Shown: one piece after another, positions 17,770 through 25,610 of the stretch
Layout of the letters: the number at the start of each line of letters is the position of its first letter
Numbering within the stretch: the stretch's first letter is position 1
Source: Peptacetobacter sp900550335
Lineage (GTDB): Bacteria; Bacillota; Clostridia; Peptostreptococcales; Peptostreptococcaceae
Direction of reading: 5' to 3'
Assembly: GCF_047528295.1 (NCBI RefSeq)
Contig: NZ_CP180001.1
Span: 1,054,001 to 1,118,000, forward strand
Length of the DNA stretch: 64,000 bases
Position numbers and translations under genes: made by a program
The notes under the pieces: generated by a model
The model's input: only the letters and a program-made list of their open reading frames with translations
Databases searched by the model: none
Told to the model about the DNA's origin: nothing

Positions 17770-19767
17770 ATGTTAAAACTAGGTGAGAAAATAATATATG
17801 AATTATCTAATGGGTTTAGTCTAGAGGGAATCAATAGATATTCATCTGAAGGGAAAAAGTTATTTATAACAAATTTAGGAAATATAATAATCGGAAATGA
17901 AGGTGATGTACTAGCAGATAAAGGTACAAAATACATCTACAGTTATTCAGATTATAAAATAAAATTATCTGCATCTTTAGAAAAAGACGATATAGTAATA
18001 TACGATGAAAATGTTCCATTTAGCGTAGGAACAGGAAGAAATTCTAAGGAGATGCCAGGAAATTTAAAAATAAGAATGAGCATAAAAGACTTTTCTCTAA
18101 TATGCAAAAATCAGAGAGATTTTATATTTGAAATAAATGACGATAAATGTTTCTTTGTATTAGATGATGATAAAGTTTTTATGGGGGGAATAAATAAAGA
18201 CCATGAAAAATTTGTATTCATCGGAGGAAAGAATAGATTTGAGATATATTACGACGATATAGAAAGATTCCTTATAGAAGGAAGTCAGATTTCATTTAAA
18301 GGGTATTTCCATATAGAAAGGGAGTCTATAATAGCTAGAAGTGTGCAGATTTTTGCCAATAATATCAATAGAATCCTTCCAAGAGGGTTTGAAGATATGG
18401 TTGCAGGAAACAGAAAAATAGGAAATCTTCCAGCAGATAGCGATATAGTATTTAGTAGAATTTCTGGAAATATTGGAGGATTTGACTACAATAATTCAAA
18501 TATGCTATTAGTTAAATACACTGACAATCTAATACTTATAAACAAGAAAACTAAGAAAAAGATTGTAGCAGCAAAATTTGATGAATGCAGAAAAATAGCT
18601 GTTGGAAGAGAAAATATAATATACGACGGAAAAAATATATTTAGATTATACCTAAGCGATAAAAATAAAAAAATAATGGATATTGACTCAATACCAGACG
18701 TTGAAAGAAACGATATAGGATTTACTAAGTCTGGAAATCCGCTATTTGTAAGAGCTGAGGATGGAATAGTTAGATTTATGAAATCTGAAGAAAAGGAAAT
18801 AATGTCTATAGCGGATAAGGATATAGTTGGAATAATCACAATAAAAGAGAGCGACGAGGAAAAAATACATAAAGACTTTTCTGCTACAGATATAAGATTT
18901 AAAAATGAGTATGTAAGAGTATATCTAAAGACTAGAATGGTTGAAAAGCTGCTTAGAGATGTATTTTTAAGCTCTAAGAAAAAGATGTTAGAAGAAGCTG
19001 AAAATAAAGAAGTATATCAGAACTGGGCAAAATCTATGAATGATATGATTATGTACAACTTCTTTGCAGATCTTTACAATATGAGAAAATTGGTTAGAGA
19101 AACTCTTGGACAGGAAAATATAACTGATGAGGTTAGAATAAATTTAGTAAATAGACTTTATGATGAGGTTCAGGTTCAAAAAGAAAATATAGATACTTTA
19201 AGTGTGTATATGCCTGATGTTATAGAAAAAAGTGGAGAAAAATTATTTGAAAGAGAAGGAATAAGACCAGATAGAAACGTATACAGAATGTTTGGAGAGG
19301 TGTTTGCAGATACAGCGTATATGTTAAAGGACGGGCTTAACGATATTGAAATAATTTTAGGTAATTTAGAGTTTGTGCTATCTCCTCTTGATAGAAGAAG
19401 ACATGTCTACAGAATGCTTAAAGAAAATGAAAGCGATAAATTAAATTTATTTATGGAAAAAATTCTTAAAAAGCTTAACCATATTATAGACAATATGTAC
19501 CCATATTACATAAGAGAGATGAATGAAAAGCTATACTATGTATTTGCTAAATTAGGGCAGGAATACGATAAGCTTAAATCTGAAGATGTTAAGGAAATTT
19601 TATTTGATGAGATTACAGAAATGTATGCCTTTGGGCAGCTTATGTACTCTGAGGAAGATGAGACAAGAAGAAAAGATATAATAAATCAGATTTATAAAAC
19701 TGCTGATAAGGGAATAAGCGGTATAGATTCAAATAAATTCTTTATCGGAGGTGGTAGATATGAGTAA
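17770..19767 (+). CDS. large cytoplasmic protein of unknown function
   Basis: The product is 665 aa. The ATG at 17770 lies 9 bases after TTGGAG, which itself is read as a TTG codon in the longer frame, so the shorter form is chosen. There is no signal peptide or membrane segment. Residues 1-230 are beta-rich, with two similar units (LSNGFSLEGIN and ICKNQRDFIFEIND regions) that could be PH-like folds; the last 300 residues are helical and charged. I recognise no family. It overlaps the next gene by 8 bases and follows the SPOR gene, so a part in the same envelope or division process is likely. Confidence 0.75.
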   Translation: MLKLGEKIIYELSNGFSLEGINRYSSEGKKLFITNLGNIIIGNEGDVLADKGTKYIYSYSDYKIKLSASLEKDDIVIYDENVPFSVGTGRNSKEMPGNLKIRMSIKDFSLICKNQRDFIFEINDDKCFFVLDDDKVFMGGINKDHEKFVFIGGKNRFEIYYDDIERFLIEGSQISFKGYFHIERESIIARSVQIFANNINRILPRGFEDMVAGNRKIGNLPADSDIVFSRISGNIGGFDYNNSNMLLVKYTDNLILINKKTKKKIVAAKFDECRKIAVGRENIIYDGKNIFRLYLSDKNKKIMDIDSIPDVERNDIGFTKSGNPLFVRAEDGIVRFMKSEEKEIMSIADKDIVGIITIKESDEEKIHKDFSATDIRFKNEYVRVYLKTRMVEKLLRDVFLSSKKKMLEEAENKEVYQNWAKSMNDMIMYNFFADLYNMRKLVRETLGQENITDEVRINLVNRLYDEVQVQKENIDTLSVYMPDVIEKSGEKLFEREGIRPDRNVYRMFGEVFADTAYMLKDGLNDIEIILGNLEFVLSPLDRRRHVYRMLKENESDKLNLFMEKILKKLNHIIDNMYPYYIREMNEKLYYVFAKLGQEYDKLKSEDVKEILFDEITEMYAFGQLMYSEEDETRRKDIINQIYKTADKGISGIDSNKFFIGGGRYE

Positions 19768-20074
19768 AAATATTTGGAAAGGCAATTATAGATTTTTAGA
19801 GCTTGGTAGTGGGGAAGAGCTTTCACACTATCATGAAATTGATTTGGATAAGAAGATGATGGAAAATCCTCTTTTTGAGGAAGGAGATATTTCTGATTAT
19901 ACAGATGATAGAGAGTCGAGTATTTTCAATGATTTTGCATCAGGTATCGAAATAAACGATATAGACGATGATGCGGATGTGGATACTCAGTATCTTGAGT
20001 TTGAGACTGACTTAGATGACTTTGATGAAGAATTGGATATGGATATAGAAGAGTTATTAAATGATTTACAGTAA
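19760..20074 (+). CDS. small acidic protein of unknown function
   Basis: A 104-aa protein whose second half is dominated by Asp and Glu (for example DIDDDADVDTQYLEF). The ATG at 19760 follows GGAGGTGG; an in-frame GTG at 19751 is part of that site. It overlaps the end of the 665-aa gene by 8 bases, so the two are translationally coupled and may act as partners. No family recognised. The stop codon lies within the outer arm of giant hairpin copy B. Confidence 0.7.
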   Translation: MSKNIWKGNYRFLELGSGEELSHYHEIDLDKKMMENPLFEEGDISDYTDDRESSIFNDFASGIEINDIDDDADVDTQYLEFETDLDDFDEELDMDIEELLNDLQ

Positions 20075-20267
20075 AAATAGAGAGGGTTGGTGAAGTATCG
20101 ACTCGCTTTAGAAAAGATGTTATAGCCAAAAACACTCCAGGCTTCAGCGACACGCTTATTTATGTAACACATTTAAATGTTGCGTGTCGCTTGCAGATTG
20201 TCGTAGTTTTTGGCTATGTCCATCTTTTTTAGCGAGAGTTGGGTATTCACCAACCCTCTATTTTTTT
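20073..20267 (+). repeat. giant hairpin repeat, copy B (end of the SPOR operon)
   Basis: This is the longest and cleanest copy, about 195 nt. The outer stem begins at the stop codon of the 104-aa gene: ATAGAGAGGGTTGGTGAA pairs with TTCACCAACCCTCTAT (two extra bases on the left arm), then CTCGCTTTAGAAAAGATG with CATCTTTTTTAGCGAG and ATAGCCAAAAAC with GTTTTTGGCTAT. Inside lie the conserved TCCAGGCTTCA, the inner stem GCGACACGC/GCGTGTCGC, the loop ATTTATGTAACACATTTA and TTGCAGATTGTC. Seven T follow the last arm, so the hairpin can also act as the operon's terminator. Confidence 0.85.
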
Positions 20268-20486
20268 GTAAAATCATTTATCAACTTTGAGAGAGTGTGT
20301 GATTAGAATAAAGTCTTTTGATAATTTTTGTTATAGAGGGAAGATGAGTTTTTAAAGTTTTTAAATTATAAAAAGTATTAGATGAATTTGTTTTAAAAAT
20401 AAATCTGTTTGAAGTTTTTTTGGAAATATTTGTGAAAATAATTAAATTTATTTGTAATTTAGTTAAATATTTATGATTGAGAAAAG

Positions 20487-20514
20487 TTGAAATTTATATA
20501 TTATTTGCTATAAT
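20487..20514 (+). promoter_or_regulatory. promoter of the CWB2 surface-protein leader
   Basis: TTGAAA at 20487-20492 and TATAAT at 20509-20514, spacer 16. Transcription would start near 20521, giving a 250-nt leader that contains a short ORF, a tetranucleotide tract and a terminator before the structural gene at 20774. Confidence 0.75.
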
Positions 20515-20557
20515 ATAGGCATTAATATTAGTTTGCATTAGAGGGAGTGTTGACAGT

Positions 20558-20653
<96 letters not shown>

Positions 20654-20696
20654 AGTGCCTGTATTTTTTAATGCAAAAAAATATAAAATCGATTAT

Positions 20697-20749
20697 AAGC
20701 ACAGAGAGATTATATTCTAAAGGAATATAGTTTTTTCTGTGCTTTTTTT
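20697..20749 (+). terminator. intrinsic terminator (attenuator) ahead of the CWB2 gene
   Basis: AAGCACAGA at 20697-20705 pairs with TCTGTGCTT at 20736-20744, and inside it TATATTC with GAATATA; seven T end at 20749. Only 24 bases separate it from the next start codon, with no room for another promoter, so transcripts of the surface-protein gene must read through it. This makes it an attenuator. Confidence 0.85.
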
Positions 20750-20773
20750 GTTAAAAAATGGGAGGGAAAAGAT

Positions 20774-23700
20774 ATGAAGTTAAAAGAAAATTTGAGAAAG
20801 GTGATAGCAGTTTTAATTTCAGCAAATATGATATTTTCTCAATCTAGTATTATATTTGCAGAAGAGAATGGTGATGAGAGTCAGCATTCTAGAGTAGTTG
20901 ATAATGAATTATCTAAAAAAGAATCTTGGGCTGGATGTACAGAGTGTTCTGAAGAAAAGCCACATATTATACGTACAAAAGAAGATTTAGATAAAATTAG
21001 AACGCATAAAGGAGAAAATAAAAATATTGTAACAGGTTACTTTAAATTAGCTAATGATATTGTATTTTCTGAAACAGACTTTGCTAAGGATGGAGCTTTC
21101 TATAATGATGGATATGGATGGATTGCTATTGGAAAAGATAGTGGAACAGAAATAGAAAATAGAGATAAATACTTTGTAGGAAGTTTTGATGGAAATAACT
21201 ATTCAATAGAGAATTTAATTACTAGAAATCAAGCCTCACTAGTAGGTCTATTTGGAAATAATGGTTCATCAAGTGATAGAACTGCTATTATAAAAAACTT
21301 AACTATAAAAAATTCTGTATATAATAAAGAACATGATAAAACAAAACAAAATGGGCGTCCAATGGGAACTGTAGCAGCTAATAATTTTGCTACTATTTCT
21401 AATGTCACAGTTGATAATTCAGAACTATATGCAGTAAAGGGTGTAGTTGGAGGAATATGCGGTGGACTTGAAGGAGGAAAAGTAGAAAATTGTAATGTAT
21501 TAAATACAAATGCTTACGGTATATATATTAATCCAAATCAAAATAATGATGGAGATAAAAATGGATTAATAGCTGGATATGTAAATAATGATGCAATTAT
21601 TTCAAAATGTACAGTTAAAGATAGTAGTATAGAAGGAAGTAGCCGTGGTACAGGTGGTATAGTTGGTATGCAATATGGAAGTAAAATTTTAAATTGTATA
21701 GTTGATAATTGTAGAGTAAAAGGAACAATCAATGTAGGTGGAGTAAGTGGCGGAAATTATACTGCAAAATGGATAAGTAGTATAAAAGGATGCAAGGTGT
21801 TAAATAGTAATATAAAAGGAATATATGAAGCCGGAGGCATAAAAGGAAGTGTAAGTGGTGAAGGACAGAATGAAAGTACAACTATAGAAGATTCTGTTAT
21901 AAACAATAGTACTCTTTCAATTTATGGCAATAGTAATATAAAAAAAAGTAGTGTATCAGGAGTTTGGGTTGGACAAGATTATACGGATGCTAAGTCCACA
22001 ATAAATAGATGTCTTGTAAATAATGTAACTGTTGATTTAAGTGAAGCAGAAAATACTACAAATATAGCAGGAATAATTAACTTCCATAAGAAAGGGAACT
22101 GTGATATATCTGATACGTTTGTAAATATGAATATTACAGGAGTAAATGATGAAAATATTAAAGTTGCAGGAATTGCAAATGAAAAAGCTAATATAACATT
22201 AGGGAAAAATATAGGATATGTAAATAATAGCACTAATAGTATAAAAGACTTTGGTGATCTAGATAATTCTAAATATTCTATATCAACAAAGCAAGAAATT
22301 AAAAAAGAAATAGGTTCAAATAATAATGAAATAGAAGTCAAAGAAATTTTTAATACAGAAAACTTATTTAAAGGAGATAATATATTATATGAATCAAGTA
22401 ATGAAGATGTATTAAAAGTAGATGGTGATAAAGTTCTTATCAAGAAAAATGGTAAGGCAAGTATTTTACTTAATGTAATAATAAATGGAGAAAAATTTGA
22501 ATTAGCAAAACAAGATTTCAATATAACCATTCCAGAAAGTTCAGAAGTTGTGGTTAATGGAAATCAACCATATAATACTATTGAAGATGCTATAAAAGAT
22601 TTAAAAGACAATGATAAAATAGAGTTAAATAAAGATGTAACAATAGAAGAAACAATTGAAATAAATAAAAATAATGTGTTATTAGATTTTAAAAATCATA
22701 GACTATCAACTGGAAAAGATAAAAAGTTATCAAGTTTGTTAGATGTTAAGTCAAAAGGTATAGTTATAAAAAATGCTAAATTTGATACTTCTAATAAAAA
22801 TGAGTTAGATGCTATAAGAGTTGTTGGTGACAAAATAAATCATCCAAGTATAGTAGTAGAAAATATTGAAGTAAATAATGCAGGAAATAATAAAGGTTCT
22901 GCAATATATGTAGAAAATGCTTCTGTAGAGATAAGAGGAGATGCTAGTGTAACAGGAAATACTTCTAACCAGACAGTTGTAGAAATACAAGGTAAGGATT
23001 CTTTAGTAGTACTTGATAAAGATTCTACTATAAATAAGGACAAAACTCCTGAAATAGGTAATAATCATTCAGATGATGTAATAATGGGCAATAAAACAGA
23101 CTCAAATGATTTTAATAATGAAAATATTACCTCTGGAGGAGGAAGTGTTCCATCAGTACCATCTAAACCTTCAAAACCAGTATACACTCACAAAGAAGTA
23201 ATAGGAGCAAACAGATACGAAACAGCAGCAAAAGTTGCAGACGAACTAGGTTCATACGACAACGTAGTACTTGTAAATGCAACATCTACAATGTCTGACG
23301 GTCTAGCAGCTTCAGGTCTTGCAGGAAAAGAAAACGGAGCAATACTATTAACTAAAAAAGACTCTATCCCTAAAGCAACAATGGATAGAATCAAAAAAGT
23401 TAAAAAAGTATACATAATAGGTGGAGAAAACGCAATAAGCCAGAAAGTTGCAAATCAGATAACAGCTGCAAACATAAAAGTTGAAAGAATCGGTGGAAAA
23501 AATAGAGTTGAAACATCAGAATTAGTAGCTGAAAAACTAGGCAACTACTCAAATGCATTCATAGTTAATGGATTCAAAGGTGAAGCAGATGCTATGTCAG
23601 CTTCAGCAATAGCAGCTAGATACGAAGCTCCTATACTATTAACTAATGGAAAAACTTCAACTCATGCTAAAAAATCTGGCGTTGAATACTATGTTGTTGG

Positions 23701-23989
23701 TGGAACTTCTGTAGTTAATAAATCAATAGCAGATAAATACAACGCAGAAAGATTAGCAGGAAAAGATAGATATGCAACAAATAGAGAAGTTATAGATGAA
23801 TTCTACTCAGGATCAGATAAATTATACCTAGCAAATGGAGAAACTTTAGTTGATGCATTAACAGCTTCAACAATAGCTAAAAACCATGGTATAGTTTTAG
23901 TAAATAAAAAATCTGACAACAGTGTATTAAAAGATAAAAATACTGTTCAGATAGGTGGAATGAACTTTGAAATAGACTTCGATAAATAG
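20774..23989 (+). CDS. CWB2-anchored surface protein with a beta-helix passenger domain
   Basis: The 1071-aa product has a signal peptide (residues 1-29, ending IIFAEE). Residues 75-480 are rich in repeated Gly/Asn/Ile strands with GLUG-like units (FVGSFDGNNYSIENL, GGICGGLEGGKVENC), pointing to a right-handed beta-helix. A second parallel-beta segment runs at about 590-740. A Ser/Pro linker follows, then three CWB2 repeats (about 805-1071), which anchor non-covalently to an anionic wall polymer. The passenger uses CAA and ATT codons while the CWB2 part uses CAG and ATA like the chromosome, suggesting exchange of the passenger. GGGAGGG precedes the ATG. Probably an adhesin; expression depends on read-through of the leader terminator. 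Confidence 0.9.
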   Translation: MKLKENLRKVIAVLISANMIFSQSSIIFAEENGDESQHSRVVDNELSKKESWAGCTECSEEKPHIIRTKEDLDKIRTHKGENKNIVTGYFKLANDIVFSETDFAKDGAFYNDGYGWIAIGKDSGTEIENRDKYFVGSFDGNNYSIENLITRNQASLVGLFGNNGSSSDRTAIIKNLTIKNSVYNKEHDKTKQNGRPMGTVAANNFATISNVTVDNSELYAVKGVVGGICGGLEGGKVENCNVLNTNAYGIYINPNQNNDGDKNGLIAGYVNNDAIISKCTVKDSSIEGSSRGTGGIVGMQYGSKILNCIVDNCRVKGTINVGGVSGGNYTAKWISSIKGCKVLNSNIKGIYEAGGIKGSVSGEGQNESTTIEDSVINNSTLSIYGNSNIKKSSVSGVWVGQDYTDAKSTINRCLVNNVTVDLSEAENTTNIAGIINFHKKGNCDISDTFVNMNITGVNDENIKVAGIANEKANITLGKNIGYVNNSTNSIKDFGDLDNSKYSISTKQEIKKEIGSNNNEIEVKEIFNTENLFKGDNILYESSNEDVLKVDGDKVLIKKNGKASILLNVIINGEKFELAKQDFNITIPESSEVVVNGNQPYNTIEDAIKDLKDNDKIELNKDVTIEETIEINKNNVLLDFKNHRLSTGKDKKLSSLLDVKSKGIVIKNAKFDTSNKNELDAIRVVGDKINHPSIVVENIEVNNAGNNKGSAIYVENASVEIRGDASVTGNTSNQTVVEIQGKDSLVVLDKDSTINKDKTPEIGNNHSDDVIMGNKTDSNDFNNENITSGGGSVPSVPSKPSKPVYTHKEVIGANRYETAAKVADELGSYDNVVLVNATSTMSDGLAASGLAGKENGAILLTKKDSIPKATMDRIKKVKKVYIIGGENAISQKVANQITAANIKVERIGGKNRVETSELVAEKLGNYSNAFIVNGFKGEADAMSASAIAARYEAPILLTNGKTSTHAKKSGVEYYVVGGTSVVNKSIADKYNAERLAGKDRYATNREVIDEFYSGSDKLYLANGETLVDALTASTIAKNHGIVLVNKKSDNSVLKDKNTVQIGGMNFEIDFDK

Positions 23990-24013
23990 AAACTAAAAAA
24001 TTAAATAATAAAC

Positions 24014-24047
24014 AAATCCCTCATCTAGAAATAGGTGGGGGGATTTT
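24014..24047 (+). terminator. intrinsic terminator of the CWB2 gene
   Basis: AAATCCCTCATCT and AGGTGGGGGGATTT pair with G-T pairs and a small bulge; a short T-run follows. Confidence 0.7.
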
Positions 24048-24129
24048 TATTTCATACAATGTAAAAAACAAAAGAAAGATAAAATTATGATATAATTTTC
24101 ATATAAAGAATTAAAGGACGTGAATAATT

Positions 24130-24201
24130 ATGATAAATGAAAAAGAAATGGATTTTGTTGTATATTGTGTGGAGAATTTAGCTAATTATATAAATGATTA
24201 A
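24130..24201 (+). pseudogene. truncated DUF3791-family gene
   Basis: A 23-codon frame starting MINEKEMDFVVYCVENLANY matches the N-terminus of small DUF3791 proteins, which are normally about 70 residues and often sit in toxin-antitoxin-like pairs (with DUF3990). It stops at 24199-24201, well short of the usual length, and the rest of the family pattern is not found downstream. A weak AAGGA site precedes it. Identified from the motif by memory only. Confidence 0.5.
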
Positions 24202-24280
24202 GCCATTGTTATACGTGATGTGGCATTTTTAAGAATTATATTTAACGTTAATAAAATATATACAAATAGCAAGAAAAGTA

Positions 24281-24309
24281 TTGAAAAAAGTAAAGTAATA
24301 ATATATAAT
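24281..24309 (+). promoter_or_regulatory. promoter of the AbiF-associated RNA
   Basis: TTGAAA at 24281-24286 and TATAAT at 24304-24309 with an exact 17-base spacer; start expected near 24316. Confidence 0.75.
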
Positions 24310-24315
24310 TATAAA

Positions 24316-24385
24316 CAACAGAGTTGCCCAAAGTCGTACGTTGACCATTGGGGACCAGGTCGGGCTTTTATGTCCGGCCTTTTTT
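24316..24385 (+). ncRNA. structured RNA upstream of abiF
   Basis: A transcript of about 70 nt starts after a good promoter and ends at a terminator: GGTCGGG at 24358-24364 pairs with TCCGGCC at 24373-24379, then six T. It is much GC-richer than its surroundings, with blocks GAGTTGCCC, AAAGTCGTACG and CCATTGGGGACC that can fold. Abi_2-family genes are known to be preceded by a conserved RNA (the abiF motif) that is thought to hold the protein in check; position and size agree, but I could not compare it with a covariance model. Read-through, or a second start, would express abiF. Confidence 0.65.
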
Positions 24386-24409
24386 ATTTTATATAAGGAG
24401 TTGGAAATA

Positions 24410-25300
24410 ATGGTTTTGAAGAAACCTTTAACATTTGAAGAACAAGTTCTTAAACTTGAAGAACATGGAATGAATATATCTGATAGAGAAATAGCAACCA
24501 ATATTTTAAAAAGAATAAATTATTACAAATTAACGGGATATGCATTACAATTTAGAATGGAAGAAGATACATTTTTTTATAAACCAGAAACAGACTTTAT
24601 GAATGTATATAAAATTTATTGTTTTGATGAAAAGATGAGAGGGATTTTAAGGGACTATCTTGAAAAATTAGAACTATACTATCGTACACAAATATCTTAT
24701 GGATTTTCAATATTGAAGTGTAATGAAGAACCGCATAATCAGCATTATGATAGCGATAGTTTTTATGATAAAAATAACTATACAAAAGTAATGGAAAATT
24801 TCAAAAGAGAGCAAAATTATTATAAAGATAGTAATATAGTGAAACACCATAAAGAAAAATATAACGATGAAATGCCATTATGGGTCGCTGTTGAGTTAAT
24901 GTCATTTTCAACATTATCTAAATTATATGGATGTATGTATAATAAAGAGGCTGATTTAATAGCCACTAATGTAAATAGTACACAAAATATATTACGAAAT
25001 AGATTAAAATGTTTTTCTATATTAAGAAATAAGTGTGCTCATGGATCTAGATTATACAATACGGTTTTAAATCCACCAATAAAATTAAGTCCATTCTTTC
25101 TTAGAAAATATTCAGATGTAATTAATGATACATTGTATGCCTATATAGTTGCTATTGTAAAATCATTACCCAACAAAGATGATAGAATAGAATTTGTATC
25201 AAGAATAAAAGATGTTATAGAAAATTATAAAAATGAAATAAATTTAAAATTAATAGGTTTTCCGGAAAACTATGATGAGATACTTCTAGAAAGTATTTGA
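24410..25300 (+). CDS. abiF: AbiF/AbiD-type abortive infection protein (Abi_2, HEPN)
   Basis: Abi_2 proteins are phage-defence proteins related to HEPN RNases. The 296-aa product begins at the ATG at 24410, 10 bases after AAGGAG; a longer frame to 24341 would overlap the upstream RNA. N-terminal family pattern: PLTFEEQVLKLEEHG and INYYKLTGYALQF. The HEPN RX4H motif is Arg206-His211 in ILRNKCAHGSRLYN, complete. With its upstream RNA it forms a compact defence unit in which the RNA likely inhibits the RNase until infection. CAA and AAT codon use differs from neighbours, and it sits between an intact and a broken CWB2 gene, so it was probably acquired. Confidence 0.88.
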   Translation: MVLKKPLTFEEQVLKLEEHGMNISDREIATNILKRINYYKLTGYALQFRMEEDTFFYKPETDFMNVYKIYCFDEKMRGILRDYLEKLELYYRTQISYGFSILKCNEEPHNQHYDSDSFYDKNNYTKVMENFKREQNYYKDSNIVKHHKEKYNDEMPLWVAVELMSFSTLSKLYGCMYNKEADLIATNVNSTQNILRNRLKCFSILRNKCAHGSRLYNTVLNPPIKLSPFFLRKYSDVINDTLYAYIVAIVKSLPNKDDRIEFVSRIKDVIENYKNEINLKLIGFPENYDEILLESI

Positions 25301-25380
25301 AATTATTTTTAACTTTATAATAAACAAAATGTTGCTGTTACAGAACATTTAAAAACGTTTGTGCGATAGCATCAATTTTT

Positions 25381-25466
25381 TTATTCATCAGGGTGTTCTT
25401 TTTCTATTATAAGTTTTCCGTCCTCTAAAGTAAGGACAAGATCCTTATCTTCAGGTAGGATTAGAT
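25381..25466 (-). pseudogene. C-terminal fragment of an AbrB/MazE-like antitoxin
   Basis: Read on the minus strand, a frame ending at the TAA at 25381-25383 gives about 28 residues, LILPEDKDLVLTLEDGKLII then EKEHPDE. This resembles the end of SpoVT-AbrB/MazE antitoxins. It has no start; on its left side in that frame it joins the CWB2 remnant. It appears to be debris. Confidence 0.45.
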
Positions 25467-25564
25467 TATACGACAACGTAGTACTAGTAAACGCAGAAGT
25501 ACTAGTAGGAAAGGACACAGTTCAGGTTGGTGGAATGAAATTTACAATAGACTTCGAAAAATAA
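25466..25564 (+). pseudogene. remnant of a CWB2 surface-protein gene
   Basis: A 32-codon frame reads YDNVVLVNAEVLVGKDTVQV then GGMKFTIDFEK and a stop. The first part equals the start of a CWB2 repeat (YDNVVLVNA, as in the gene at 20774) and the second equals the very end of that protein (NTVQIGGMNFEIDFDK). A large internal deletion therefore joined the two ends of a second CWB2 gene. The island thus once held at least two CWB2 genes on either side of abiF. Confidence 0.8.
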
Positions 25565-25574
25565 AATATATAAT

Positions 25575-25608
25575 AAAATGGATTGGTAAAACGCACCAAT
25601 CCATTTTA
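25575..25608. terminator. bidirectional terminator
   Basis: AAAATGGATTGGT and ACCAATCCATTTT pair perfectly around an 8-base loop, with A- and T-runs on both sides. It ends the CWB2 remnant on the right strand and the aminotransferase gene on the left strand. Confidence 0.8.
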
Positions 25609-25610
25609 AA

